A DNA stretch of 64,000 nucleotides, from positions 944,036 to 1,008,035 of the forward strand of contig NW_006768777.1 in assembly GCF_000204055.1 (NCBI RefSeq), read 5' to 3'. Source of the stretch: Melampsora larici-populina 98AG31. Its lineage: Eukaryota > Basidiomycota > Pucciniomycetes > Pucciniales > Melampsoraceae. A model generated the notes under the pieces. The model saw nothing but the letters and a program-made list of their open reading frames with translations, was not told where the DNA came from and searched no databases. This document shows positions 35,166 through 48,399 of this stretch, piece by piece. Within the stretch, counting starts at the first letter, position 1; each line of letters opens with the position of its first letter. The translations under genes were made by a program, and so were the position numbers.

Positions 35166-37363
35166 TGATTTGGAATAGGTAAGAGATATCTTATTGATTA
35201 TTACTGTCCAAAAACTGGGTTTTTGGAATCGTTATCAGTCTTAGTCATTTGTTTTGTATCATCCTTCTTAGCTTTCAATGATTTGGATCATGAGACTGAT
35301 TTGATGATACCTATCCTCGTTTTTTTGCATTCTATAAAAACTTGAACATACTGTGTATAAATTATTGTACTCATCTTTTGTTAAGTATATAGCTTATCAT
35401 TGTACCTCAGTGAGGACGAAATAAAACATGTGTACATACCTGTTGAGATAAATTCCCTTCTAGCAATAAGAACTTTTCTTTTGATGAACTCATCTTCCAA
35501 TCCCTACCTTCAAGTCAACTCATAAATCGACAATTAAATCAGGTAACAATCCCCAAAAGTGACCTGGAGCATGCCAAAAAATAAATTGGAACATGAGTAA
35601 GGAAATGATAAGCAATAATGAGGGAATAGAATACATCAAAATGTGCGCATATTCATCCCATCACAATATTTGGAGGGAGTTGTAACACTATTTAAGCAAA
35701 CTTGATATGAACTGATATAATGGCGAAAATGTGGACTACTTTAATTTCCGGATTTTGCACGAGACCAACATCTGAATCATCCAAGAAGTTGACATTTACA
35801 TATTGTCTTTTCTTAATAATTGAAAAGGAAACTTTCAGTCAGCCTATCGCTGTTTCTCATTGTATTTCTTTTGGATAACCAGACTAACCTCTATATGTTG
35901 TTTCTAGTCTATTCCATCAAAACCTAGAAGCAAGTTGAACTCAACCACATGAATTCCTACAACAATAGTATTTCTGCCAAGATTTTCACAATTATGTAAT
36001 TACAATCCTCGACTCTTGTGGAGCTTCTTGGTCCGCTGATAACTTCTTTGAGTGATTCTTTTATGTCTTACATATGTTCCTCGCGGTCTGGACACACATT
36101 TATATGTCAATGTGCTAAATTAATCAACAAATCCACGACTTTTGTATGATCTCGTCCTTTGTGGTACGACATGCAGGAGAAAGATTCCTATGCCACTCAT
36201 GTCGTCCATGTACTTACACAATACATACTAAATTTTTAAACCAAAATTGCGATCTTCTTTGTCAGTGTAACTTGGGGTGGTGGGAGGTGATGGGCTATTT
36301 GTATCGGGCATAGATCAGATGTTTCTCTGAGTCTTAGCCTCTGTATGCACAGATGCGCTAAAAGACTTCGCTCATGGACGCAAAAAGACGCAATGCAACA
36401 CCAGAATTGCGCCTGAGGTGTGTTATGTCATCAAAGTACAAAAATGCTCCTCAAACATACTGGCCCTGAGAAATATAGTATGTTGTCCGTCTAGTAGTAC
36501 CAAAGGTAAAAAGCTACGGCACTTCTTTTGGTTTAATAGAGAAACATCAGCTTTAGAGAGCTCCGCCATTTTTGTTTTCTCAAGAAAACTTGTCCATTGT
36601 TGATCGTGCGATTTGGCAGGTAAATGACTGTTCAAGGCTTGGTGAGCTTTGGTTCAACAAAAGGAGTAACTTGCAATGAGTAGATGAGCTCTCACCATCT
36701 AGCCATGGACAAAATCCTCGCGCGCCCCCCTCTTTCCAAACAAGTCTATGTAGCCAAGCAGCGCGCAGCTGCATGACGGACTTGGGCTGCGGTCACAGTG
36801 CGCCGCTGTCTAACTGGTTTATAGGATCAATGGCTGTTATGTAGGCCATGTGGTGGGTACCATACAATTTCTCTTGCCGCCGGTGCGCTGAGTTGACGCA
36901 GTAGCGGGGATCTTTTTGATCAAATGATGCTTACAAGGCGTCAACTTGGACCAACTGAGATGTTTAAACCATCCTGGATTGCATTCTTATTCTAATGGCA
37001 TGACCAACTTGATGGAGAAAAGGGGCTGCAAGTAATCTATTTACTACAGAACGGCGAAACTGTGAACTTTCGATTTACTGCTGTGAAGCAACGTGGAGAA
37101 GCGCAAGACCCATCATCTACTTTGAACTGTTTGTAAGGATCTCAAGACTGCTGATCTCGTCCGTTACCACCTTCGAAAATGTTACATGAAACCAAACAAA
37201 CATAACAAGATAGTCAAATAGAACCCCAAACTAGATAAATCCAAGAGAACATAAATGACTCTCGAGATTTATCACCAATTAGTGATCGATGACTGACAAA
37301 TTTGAGATGTCTTATACTACATCTTAGGAATTCAAGTCCCTAAATGTTTAAAATATAAGATTT
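35166..37363. other. No gene recognised in 2.2 kb
   Basis: AT-rich spacer between the 3-prime ends of the repeat-protein gene and the NDUFA8-type gene. A more GC-rich island at about 36700-36930 interrupts it. No RNA gene or repeat was recognised. Confidence 0.5.
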
Positions 37364-38314
37364 TTACCGCTGAATTCGACCATAGATTGGACTCTTTTTT
37401 TCATGAATAGGTTCTTGATCAACAGGAGCGCCAGGGATTTCTTTTTTCCATTGCTTTAATAAGAAAAAAACATCAAGGATAGAGTTAAATTAGGATTTCT
37501 TTTGATCTTTGAGTTATTTTGTCGGATCACTTACTAGTTTATCATATAGACATCCATTGAAAGTCTTTTCGGGTTTTCGGCAGTATTCGAATTTCTTTAT
37601 CAATAATAAAAATATGATTAGCTTGGAAATCGAGATGTAAAAAAAGGATTATTGGAAACTAACTTGATTGTTCATTTCGAGACATTGCCAATGTGAATTA
37701 AACTCTTCCAAACAACTTGATTTGATCTTGGCAATCCTACAAAAAAACCGTCACCCAATTGAATAACCATAACTTTTCGGTTTCAATGATCTTATATATG
37801 TTAACTCAAAGCTTCACTAACGCATCTTGAGCGCATCTAGTCACTCGACGTCCTTCTTTCAAACAATGTTCTGGGTTCCCATCTTCAGCTTTACAAAGCA
37901 TAAAATCCTCTAAACACCCACCAATGGTCATCATGGAAAATCAAAATCAAAAAACACCATAAATCAATCGTATATCAAAGTCTTCTTTGCTCGATCTGAA
38001 TCAAATAAAATGATAATCTAACCAGTGAAAGGTTTACAAAATGAACCCATAAAGAATGAAGCGCTTTTAAGTGGAGCAGATGTAACACCCAACTCTTTTA
38101 CTTTGGGAATATGATTAGGTAATTCCGCTGGATCCACTAATGGTTCTTGAGTATTTCCATAATCTTGATTGCGAAGATGATGATATTGATCGGTTCGCAA
38201 AATCGTAAGAGAAATCAAAACCAAGATATGGTTCAAAGGTTAGTAATCGAAATGAAGACTATAAAAACCAAGGAACAAATCGATTGACTTACGAGGTGGT
38301 CGATAGGTTGTCAT
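37364..38314 (-). CDS. NADH:ubiquinone oxidoreductase accessory subunit, NDUFA8/19-kDa type
   Basis: Six exons: 38314-38293, 38163-38023, 37909-37822, 37736-37664, 37594-37535 and 37453-37364, all phases consistent; 157 residues. After MTTYRPPHYGNT the conserved LGVTSAPLKSASFFMG block is followed by twin CHCH motifs: FC, EDFMLCKAEDGNPEHCL, RCAQDA, SSCLEEFNSHWQCLEMNNQ, EYCRKPEKTFNGCLYDKL. The C-terminal tail has WKKEIPGAP and KSPIYGRIQ. Spaced cysteine pairs form disulphides through the Mia40 import route; the subunit sits on the intermembrane-space face of complex I. Length is close to other fungal homologues. The first exon is only 22 nt and its acceptor was chosen by phase and conservation. 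Confidence 0.93.
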
Positions 38315-40746
38315 TTTGATGGTCGATCACTTGATAGCCTTGGGTTTCTTGATCTTTAACAAATGTACGATGATCTCAATCTGAAGTTCGGAATGAGTCG
38401 TGAGTTAGTTCCTTTTCAAGTACCGATGTACCGACCCGAGTCAGAGCAGGTCAGAACTCCCGGTCACGTCGGTAGCACCCCCGGACCTGTAATTATTCTG
38501 TTGCGCAGTGGTGCCCCCAATGAACTTCAGACTCAGAGTCTCCCTGCCAAAGGACTTTTAACAAGTCCCACTTGTTGTCAGTAAAACTGTCAAGATCAAA
38601 ACAAGTGAATAAGTACCACCTACAGTCAAACAAATGGCCTGAGATCTATTGAGGCATTTGGCCAAAATCTGACCGCCTCATTTACAATTTGAAGTTCTCC
38701 TTACAAAATGATATGAAAAAGGGGCTGCCTGGAGTTTCTCTATAGTATGAAAAATCACTCTCAGCATCATAATGAAATCATGATTTGTTTTTGTAAATCA
38801 GTAGAAAAGCTGTGTTTTGATTGAATTTTTACACCAAATTTGAAATCTCAGGCGATATGAGTACACAGAGCAGTCCAGAATCACTGGATGTTTCTCTACA
38901 GAACAACCCACCTGATTGTGAAGCAAAAATCAAAAGCTCTAAGAGTTTCCTGCCGTTTCAAAACTGTAAATCTACAACATAGACACACCTGCAATTCAAA
39001 ATCATTCAAATGTTTATATAGTTGACTGTGTCTGACAGCTATGGGATCAAGTATCTTCACCATGTATGTTGCATTCCAAGGGTATCTTGATATGGTGTAA
39101 TCACACCAAGCTTTTTTTTCATATGTACCTCAAAATGGTTGGGTAGTTGTTGTGACCAAGCCCCACTTTACACATCCATGGTCAATATTTTTCAAAAAAT
39201 CTTTGAATTGATTCATCAATCTTGTTGTGTGTTTGTGTTAAGCTCCCATACTACATATACAAACACATGGTGCTTGGAAAAAGAGCCATGTATGCATGTA
39301 TGTAAATAATTCAACATGAGCCGTATAAATAATCCAACTTGGATTCCACAAACAACCTTGAAATCTTGACACCAATAACCTTCCAAATGGGTATGTACAA
39401 TAATGAATTGGTTATTTCATCTGCCTATTTTTCCATTTTTTACAGTATAACAGATTCTTGAATTTTTTTTGTATAAAAAAAAGTGAAAATAATGTGATGA
39501 CCGGTGCTTAATAAAGATTGTCAATAATTTAAAGAACCAATCAACAAGAATCAACAAGATACATTATAATGATTGATACAGAAGATAATTAGGGAAAATT
39601 GAAAGAAGATTGAGTTTAGGATTTCTTGCACTGTGTTGCACAGAATGGTTTGATAATACAAGGATTGATGAGTATTAGGAATAAGCTTATAACAGGTTTC
39701 AGTTTAATAGTCTAGCAATATGAGCCATCAAATGAATAAACAAAAAAAACAGGCAAAAAAACTATGAAGGAGATCAAAAAAAGTTTATATTGGAATACCT
39801 TGGAAGGAGAGGTTTATCTGAATTGATCCTTTACCAAAATCTCATTTTCTTCATGAAGATTAAAACATTCAAAGATGGTTGATTATTAACCTAGCGCGGA
39901 ATATATCTAATGTATTCTTTCATGAGCAAATGTCAGAAAAATGATTTCACACAAATGAAACAGTTATATGATCAGAGACACTAGACATGAATCAGAACCA
40001 GAGGCTGGATTGTATAATTTCAAAAACTCTAGGCTTGCCTTGGTTAATTTTTGATAGGTATGCTGGAACATTGAGATGCTTGCCAATGTCACTGACTGTT
40101 GTGAGCTTTGTTTGTTTGCATTGATTGGAGATGACTATTTGAAGCTAAGTTTGAGTATGGCTTATGTGTTTGTAGATCAGATGATGATGGATTAGAGCTG
40201 ATGATGGATGAAGAAGTGCAGTGAAGTGATTGTTCTTCTTTTTGACTGCTTGATGACCATCTTACTTTACATTAGACCACTTCTGTTCAGCTCGATTCCT
40301 TACAACTCGATCAATCAAATTCACCATTCCTTAATGAAGCTCAAAGTCTCATCTTATCAATCGAAACTTTAAACTTCAGAAATCAAAAAATCAAAATTGG
40401 ATTTGGTTTGAAGTGTTCGGATTGAACTTGAACTTGAACTTGAAACGAAAAAGAGTTATGAGTCATGACTCATGAGGATACATACATAGTTTGACAATCA
40501 TTCGATTTCCTTTGATTCGATTCTTCAAAACTTGTCTCAATCCCAATCCCAATCTCAGTCTTGATTCATTTGATTGATTCCATGTTCTTCTAAAAAACAA
40601 AAGGTGAAAATCCTTCACCAAATCCAATTGTAGTTTGAAGTTCTCTATATCCACTCTATACCTACATTCAAAACATATCCAATCGACCTTTGATTTATCA
40701 AAGTACTAAAGTCTATTCTGTTGAGTGATTCGTTTGAGTTTTCAAG
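38315..40746. promoter_or_regulatory. 2.4-kb divergent spacer, complex I subunit to sugar transporter
   Basis: Both neighbours are transcribed away from this stretch, so both promoters lie in it. No gene or repeat was recognised. The 300 bp before 40747 are rich in AATC/ATTC pairs (CAAATCCAATT, TTGAACTTGAACTTGAAC at about 40424), the latter a short tandem TTGAAC repeat. Confidence 0.5.
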
Positions 40747-43221
40747 ATGGCAAATCGATTCGATTCAAAGTCATCTTCGTCTCATCATACGCTTAAACTT
40801 CCTACTTCAATTCAAGTAAGTCATTTTGATTTTACCGAGAACCAATCAAATCAATCAGATCGATTCTGAACCAAGACCGTTGAAAATACAAAATATATAG
40901 CACTTTCGACTTTATTTATCTGCAGGATGTGCAGCAGCTGGAGCGATGATGATAGGATGTAAGAAAAACTAAAAAAGTAACTCATACAAAGAAGGTGATA
41001 TCAAGTTGATTTGATTTACAAACATTTTCTTCTTTTTACAGATGATTCAGCTTTTATAGGTGGAACGATCGCTTTACCATCCTTTAAGGCTGATTTTGGA
41101 TTAGATCGAATCACTCAAGACCAATTTAATTTGATATCAGCAAATATAGGTAAAAAAGAACCTAAAACCTCATAGATATCCTAATCATCACCAATTCTAA
41201 TCCAAAAACCTGTTTCTAATCATAAACCACAAAACCTACAGTTTCATTTTATCAAATGGGTTGTTTCCTTGGAGCTTTGTTTGCTTATCCATTAGGCCAT
41301 TTCTATGGTCGTCGAAAAAGTTTATTAATCTCAGTTTTAATCTTTTTGATCGGTGCAATCTTCATGACCATCTCAAATCGATCAAATGGTCTTTCATTGA
41401 TTTATGTGGGTAGAGTCTTCACGGGCTTTGGAATCGGAATCGTTTCTAGTATCACACCGATTTATATTGCTGAGATTTCGATTCCTAGTATCAGAGGTAG
41501 ATTAATTGGTCTTTATGAACTGGGTTGGCAAATTGGTAAGCTTGATCTTCAATTCTTTTTTACTGCTTTATTCATTTGATCATTATCATGGTTCTGATTA
41601 GGTTTTTGATTTCATTGAAATATACACCTTCATCACTTTACACTTCTTCTACAAAAAAAGGTGGGATCATTGGTTTTTGGATTAATTATGGTGTATCTCA
41701 AAACCCTAGAATCAAATCTCAACAACAATATTTAATTCCATTTGCCATTCAACTTTTACCTGCTGGAATTTGTTTGATTGGTTTGATCAGTTATCTTAAA
41801 GAATCACCTAGATGGCTTTTGTCTCGTGGAAGAAAGGATGAAGCTTTAAATTCACTTTGTTGGATCAGAAATTCAATTCAAGATGATCCTTTAATTCAAA
41901 ATGAATTTAGTGTTGGTCACACACTCTCTCTTTCAAAAAAAACCATTTTCATTGAATTTCATCAATTTTGCTAAACCAAATCTCTTTCTTTTGTCTTTTT
42001 TTTCTTCATCTTTTTTTGATGATTAGATTATGGAATCTTCACTTGAAAAACAGAATGAACAACTTGGGAATTCATTCTGGGCTCCATTTGAAAAATTATT
42101 ATTTCATAGACCTTTATTAACCAGATTAATGATTGCTGGATCTTTATTCATCTTTCAAAATGGAACTGGTAACTAAATCTCTCTCTCTCTCTCTGTAAAA
42201 ATCATCAAAAGAAAAGATTATCAAAGAAGCTAATTATGATCAAATGGGTTTCCTTTACTTGATCATCATTCATCAAAGGTATCAATGCCATCAATTATTA
42301 TTCTCCTACAGTCTTTGCTTCAATAGGTGTTACTGGAACTTCTTCTGCTTTACTCTCAACCGGAGTCTTTGGTGCAATCAAAACGATAGCTACCTTATTT
42401 TGGTTATTTTTCTTAGCTGATGCGATCGATCGAACAACCATGTTAATGTTTGGTGCCTTTTTTGGTGGGTTAATGAGTGAGTCAGAATTTTTTCATTTTC
42501 AAATCAGTTGAAAAAATCAATCCAAACTCATCAAACTTGGAAATCTTAATTTTAGTGTATGGACTTGGAGCTTATATTGCAATTGTCAAACCTACTGAGA
42601 ATCCTAGTTTAGATGGTCTTAGACCTTCTGGAAAAGGTGCATTAGCTATGTTTTATCTTTGGACTGTCTTTTATTCTCCTACTTGGAATCCAACACCTTG
42701 GGTTTGGGCAGCTGAGTAAGTTTTTGAAATCTGATAGGTTTTTCTTTGTATCAATTTGATGGTCATCTTGATGATTTTTTTTTGATTGATTTGGTTTTTT
42801 CTTCATCAAGGGCTTTTCCAATGCATGTTAGAACCTTATCACAATCTTTTGTTGCTTCAAGTAATTGGTTATTCAATTTTCTAATTGCTAGATTCACACC
42901 TCAAATGTTTACAAGCATGGGGTAAGTTTGAAAACCAAAAGACTTAAATGAGAGATTGAGATGATGAACTGATTGATTTTTTCATGTATACATAGATATG
43001 GAGTTTATATTTTCTTTGCAAGTTTTATGATGATTTCGATTCCATTTGTTTGGTTTATTGTACCTGAATTAAGAGGGATCCCATTAGAGATGATAGATGA
43101 AGTTTTTGAAAATTGGAATCCTAGAAAAGGTAAACGGTTTAATCAAACTTCATTTCAACTTGTTCAACATTCAAGTTTAAAAATCGATCAAATTCAACAA
43201 ATCGATCATGATCAAGATTAA
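40747..43221 (+). CDS. MFS sugar (hexose or quinate-type) transporter
   Basis: Ten exons (40747-40815, 40901-40958, 41042-41149, 41242-41535, 41661-41911, 42027-42168, 42279-42476, 42556-42715, 42811-42921, 42996-43221) join in phase to 538 residues, the usual size for the sugar porter family. Readable signatures: YDSAFIGGTIALPSF after TM1, YPLGHFYGRRKSL (the G-x3-GRR loop 2-3 motif), GRVFTGFGIGIVSS, PIYIAEIS-PSIRGRL, KESPRWLLSRGR, FQNGTGINAINYYSPT, and VPELRGIPLEMIDEVF in place of the usual PET-RG-LE-x2-D. Twelve membrane spans are expected. It would import sugars or quinate by proton symport across the plasma membrane; substrate cannot be read. Sequence details are nearer quinate/hexose transporters of other fungi. 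It is the last host gene before the nested transposon. Confidence 0.92.
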
Positions 43222-43652
43222 GAAGAAGAAATAAAAAGTCTTTTTTTCATAATTCTACATACATATATTCTTATTGAAAGGCTTGGTTTGGAAATGTGAT
43301 GGTGTAAAGTTAATGATCATATTCTTTATTTATTTACATTATTTGGGGGGTTTTCTTTATTGGGTTTTCTCTATTGGTTTGATTGATTATGATCTGGTAA
43401 ATTTTGTAACTCTTTGAAATAAACAATCATTATGATCTTGTATCTTTTTATTTATAACTTATTTTATCTCATCTAAGACTAATTTACTTGAATTTAATCT
43501 TATAACCATGATATCGTTTCAATTTTGAAAACAAACAAGAATGAATTAAGCTTTTGTTGTAATAAATTTTCCATCACGAAGTGTATATCATTTAATTACT
43601 AGCTGATTGTTCATATTGAACTTTGGTGGAAGAGATTAGGAGAAGTCAAATA
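43222..43652. other. Transporter 3-prime region up to the Tigger end
   Basis: AT-rich 3-prime flank, no gene. The Tigger element begins at 43653 after the target TA. Confidence 0.55.
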
Positions 43653-44607
43653 CAGTGAGTTTCCTTTATAAGCATGGTGATGGTCACACACAATCCTATG
43701 CTAATATAGAATATGCTACTTATGGAACAAGAGCTCATAAGAGCATAAATGCTGTGGAGAAATATGTTATGCTTAAACATTATGTTTAGCTCTAAAAATG
43801 GCTTTTTTAGGCTGAGAAATGGATCAAATTCATTCCAAAATTCATTGATTTCATTTGTAAATCATGTGTAGAGACATTGAGAGTTCAAGGGCGCTTTATG
43901 GCAAGAACATAGCCAGATTAAGTGATCAAGAGAATGTTTACATGTGATTTGGGAGGAACTAGGCAGGTGTCGATCAATCTTTTGAGGATGCGAAGAAGAT
44001 TTTAGATGTTTAAAAAGCATCGCTTGGAGGGCTGATAGTTGTCAAAATGACATAGACCAAACAATAAGAAAGTCAGAAAGAAAACAACCATATAAGAGTC
44101 AGAGGGGGAGACAAAGAACTCACAGTTCATCATCTGAATCATCTGAATCACTCTCAGGTGATGATGATGATTCAGAAGAGGAAGAGAATGGTTCGGACAA
44201 GGCCGGAATCAATTCAAAAAAGTCGGTCGCTCGAGGTGATTTTGATATTAATTAGCCGTGTTCAAACATAACCGGGTTGCCCAAAGACCCGGTACACCCA
44301 GTTGAATTTTTGGTGGTACTGGGTAGACCGGGTCAAGAAGTCAAGTTTGAGACCTTGTGGACCCTGATTTCAACTACCCACTCACCTGTTACCACCACCG
44401 AAGTCGAACTCCACCTCTTGATAACTCCACCACTGCCAAACTCCACCTGTCAATGCTATACCACCACAAATGCCAAACTCCACCCTACGTACCGACGTGT
44501 TGGCCTGCTTGGAGTGTTTCTGTGCACTTCAAGTAGTGTCTTTGGTCACCAGTTATCAAAAATCTTGCAAGATACCCACCAACATCACTACAATCTTGGC
44601 GGCAATC

Positions 44608-46103
44608 ATGATTCTTGATCAGCTCGACTCCGATGAAGATACAAGTGATCAACTCCTCATGGCTGGTCTCTTACTTTTAGCAAATACTTCAAATTCATCA
44701 TCAATACGTACATCATGCAAACGTTGTTACACTGAGGATGAAGCAACTCGGGCAATTGCTGCATTTGCTTTAGAAAGTGCTTGAAAGAGACGCTACCTGG
44801 TTCCTAGGCTCAAATATCTTTCAACCCGTTGCAAGAAACAGGAATGTTTTGATGAATGGTTTAATGAGAATGATTGAAAGTGGAACATGGTGGTATGTAG
44901 AATCAGATGTGTATTTTTGCTTCATTTTCAAGTTGACTGATTTGTTTTGTTGGAACTTGTCTGAATCTCTGCTAGGCTTGTATGTCAAAGGATACGTTCA
45001 TTGACCTTGTGCACAAGATTGCTGCGAATCCTATCTTTCATAACAATTCACATTGCCCGCAAGATCCAGTAACATGGCAGCTATTGGTCACGATGGCTAA
45101 CTTTGGACTGTCTGGAAACGGGGGGCAGTGTCAAGTAATTGGTAAATTATTCAAACTGTCCAGTGAGAATGGTTCAACTTGTGTTGAATTTATGTTGTAT
45201 ACTGATGACTGTCATCTTGACTAGAAGGTACAGTTGAAAACTATACAAATCGATGTATTGTGGCACTTGTCGCACTCGAATCAAAATACGTCAGGTGGCC
45301 GAACGCTGAAGAACGACAGGTCATCAGCGCAGAAATCGGAACATCGTCGTTTTTCAAGAAGTGTGTTGGATTCATTGACGGGACACTCATACCCCTTGCC
45401 TACGCTCCCCAGAAGAACAGCAAGGCCTACTATTGCTGAAAGTCAGTTTATGTGGTCAATTCCCTGATCATATGTGATCATCGGAGGCAGATTATATATG
45501 CTCATCATGGATGGTGTGGAAGTGCACACGATCAAAGAGTCCTCAAATCAACTGAGGTAAAGTCTAATTTCTTCTTTTTGCATTTGTTTTGTATTTTGAA
45601 CAAGTTATTGACTGAATGGATATTTCTTACAGTTTTACAAAAACATGGAAAGTTATTTTAGTCCTGGAGAGTATCTTTTGGCTGACTCGGGCTACAGCGC
45701 TTCGAAGTGGATTGTCCCTGCATTCAAAAAGCCAAGGAATAAGGACCTGGACCAACAACAACAACACTTCAATTACGAGTTGAGTATGGCGCAAATTGCT
45801 TCTGAACACACCAACGGCGTATGGAAAGGTAGGACTCAGTCCTGTAAGGAGGCTCGAGTGCTTATCAAGGGTCCACGGTCTGCTCTCCGCCTCTCGATGT
45901 GGCTTGCCGCATGCTGTGTCGTCCACAACTTTGTGAACCTCCACGAGTTCAACTGGGAAACCAGCCTATCAGATGATTGGGAAAACCATTGCAAGCCACC
46001 TCCAACAAATGAAGAGGAAGCTTTTGCAGCCATGGGGAATGCACGTCTAGGCGATCAAAGACGGGAGCAGTTGTTTCAAGAATATGTCATTTCGATGTCT
46101 TAA
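44608..46103 (+). pseudogene. Harbinger DDE transposase with three TGA stops
   Basis: ATG at 44608 begins MILDQLDSDED. After the TGA at 44782-44784 comes KRRYLVPR, then a second TGA at 44875-44877, an intron (about 44893-44974), and ACMSKDTFIDLVHKI, the helix-turn-helix region. A further intron near 45161-45224 precedes GTVENYTNRCIVAL. The catalytic core follows: FFKKCVGFIDGTLIPLAY (first D), a third TGA at 45437-45439, HGWCGSAHDQRVLKST (second D region), an intron about 45557-45632, YLLADSGYSASKW, and IASEHTNGVWKGRTQS (E). It ends at 46103. All three stops sit where arginine fits. No frameshift was seen. Harbinger transposases need the Myb-like partner for nuclear import and DNA binding (family knowledge). 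Confidence 0.88.
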
Positions 46104-46731
46104 CTTTTTAAATAAATTAGCTAAAATTGTAACTGGTTTGTTATGAACGCAACAAGTATCAGATGTCCCATCTTTTAGATAGTGCAAATTTTTAATTGAG
46201 TTACTTCGACTTATTTTTTCATTTAGTTGTCTCCTTTTTATTCTCACTTAGGAAATTCAGATTTCCGTTTGCTCACTTTTTTCTTTCAAGTTAAGAAAAC
46301 AACACATACTTAATTCAATTGCGAGCAAAGATTTTGAACTCATAACAAACTTGAGCGCACACACATTTGATTTCTTGGACCAAAAGAAAAAACAAGAAGA
46401 AGTCTTTTAGGATAAGATGTTAGTCAGCAAAGACCACAATTTTTTTGGTTGAAAAAGTAAATAGGCACGAGTTTTTTTTTGGAAATTAAAAGAAACAAAG
46501 TTAATCAAGTTTAAGATTAAATAGACTACTCCATTTGTTATATTTTTGTGAGTTTGAATGGAATAAGAACGAGTTTTAAAACGATCTTTTGAGAAGTTAA
46601 ACAAGAACAAGACTTTGTGAATTTCTGTTGAAGAGTTAAGGACAAGCGGTTATTCTGGAATTGTTAAGGATCAAACTTGGTGTTAGTGTAAAAAGGTGGG
46701 GTAGATAGCAGACTTCAGAGGATCCATCGTT
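46104..46731. other. Convergent spacer within the Harbinger
   Basis: AT-rich 3-prime region shared by the two Harbinger genes. No gene. Confidence 0.6.
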
Positions 46732-47893
46732 CTAGTATTCGATGTCAGAGTCACTTGTATCTTCGTCTTTGTCACCTATGATGGCATCCTTGCTACTACC
46801 TTGTACAAATTCTTGAGTTTGAGTAACTTGAGGGTCCGGATACAACAAGGAAGCTTTTTCAAACGCTTTCTCAAAAGTATCCCCCATGCCCATAAATCTG
46901 GTCACAGCATCACCACAGAGTTGAGAGCGTTTAAGGTTGATATCTTCTTTGCGATTGTCTGACATCACAGTAATCGCTTGAGCTATCTTGGATGTCAAAT
47001 GAGCTTGCTGCTTTTCTTTTTTGGCTTCCAACTTTGCTACGGTTTGGCGTTTGGATTTTGAAGGTAGAAAGTTGGTCATAAGGGTTTGAAGCCCAAGAGG
47101 ATCTCGAGAAGGGTTTCCGTTCCTAGAATCTCGTCTGAACTCTGGATTATCATAAATCAAAACCACAATCAAATGGAAGATAAAACATGTAGGTCACTTA
47201 CTTTTGTTGTGTCTTTGACGGACTGATAATTTTGTTTCTTGCACATCTTTCACCTTGATTTTCTCATCAACCTCATCTTCATCCGATGCCACATGAACAC
47301 GTTTAGAATTACTATTTTCGCCATTGTCGCCATTGTTGCCATCAGCATCATCATCATCTACAAAATTGATGTTGTTGTCTATCAAATCGAGGTTGTTGAG
47401 TGAATTTAATGACGTGTTTCCTAGGGTATCGTGAGTCGCTTTGGGTATGATGTTTGAGCGTTCGAGCATCACACCCTCCAAGAGTACATACCAAGGACAG
47501 GTTGCTAACGCATAATCCACATACATCCACCACTGTATCAGCTCCACAGTTTGGAAATGTTAACAAACAACCACATACCTAATGGTGAACCTTTGAGAGG
47601 TTTTCGGTAATCCTCTTCACCATCACTATTGACAACAACTGATAACAACTTCATCTCCTTTAAGTTTGCTCGATGATCTTCATTGTCAAGAACCCCCTGT
47701 CCAGTTGATTTAACATGTTCCCACCCTTCCTTGAACTTCCTTTCGAGCCATTCAATCTAAACAAAAGGATACGAAGAATATTAACACCTGAACATGACTA
47801 ATCAAGTAGAATAAGTACATACCTTCTTATTGCACTCTCTTGGTGATTGACCAGGACGATTTTTCTGCGCCATATGATCACTCAAGATAGCAG

Positions 47894-48399
47894 AAATGAA
47901 TGAAGAATCCTAAGATTGTTCAACATTAGTTTTGTAAAGAAACTAATACACTGATCGAAAGAGATTTGACAATACCTAAGATTGTTCAACGTTAGTTTTG
48001 TAAAGAAACTAACACACTGATCGAAAGAGATTTGACAATCTGAGAGAAACAAAGATTGGACAAAAATTGTTTATGAGTTCGATTTCCTTTCTAAACTAAA
48101 TCAACTAACTAAACTACTACACTTACACCTAAGATTGTTCAATGTTAGTTTTGTAAAGAAACTAACACACTGATCGAAAGAGATTTGACAATCTGAGAGA
48201 AACAAAGATTGGACAAAAATTGTTTATGAGTTCGATAAAAGAGAAAAGAGAACAATGATGATTGTGAAGTTCTTTTATCCTAACTCAGAAACATGACGTC
48301 ATAACAAATCACAAACAATTGTATAATGTAAGCAAAAGAAAAGTAAAAGTGCATGATAGAAGAGAAATGCTACGCGTTGTGATATTACATATCTCAATT
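47894..48399 (-). repeat. Copia 3-prime LTR
   Basis: A 506-bp LTR. It holds three copies of a roughly 65-bp unit (core CCTAAGATTGTTCAACGTTA, then ACACTGATCGAAAGAG), two adjacent and one after a gap. The same triplication is in the other LTR, so it predates this insertion. Confidence 0.9.
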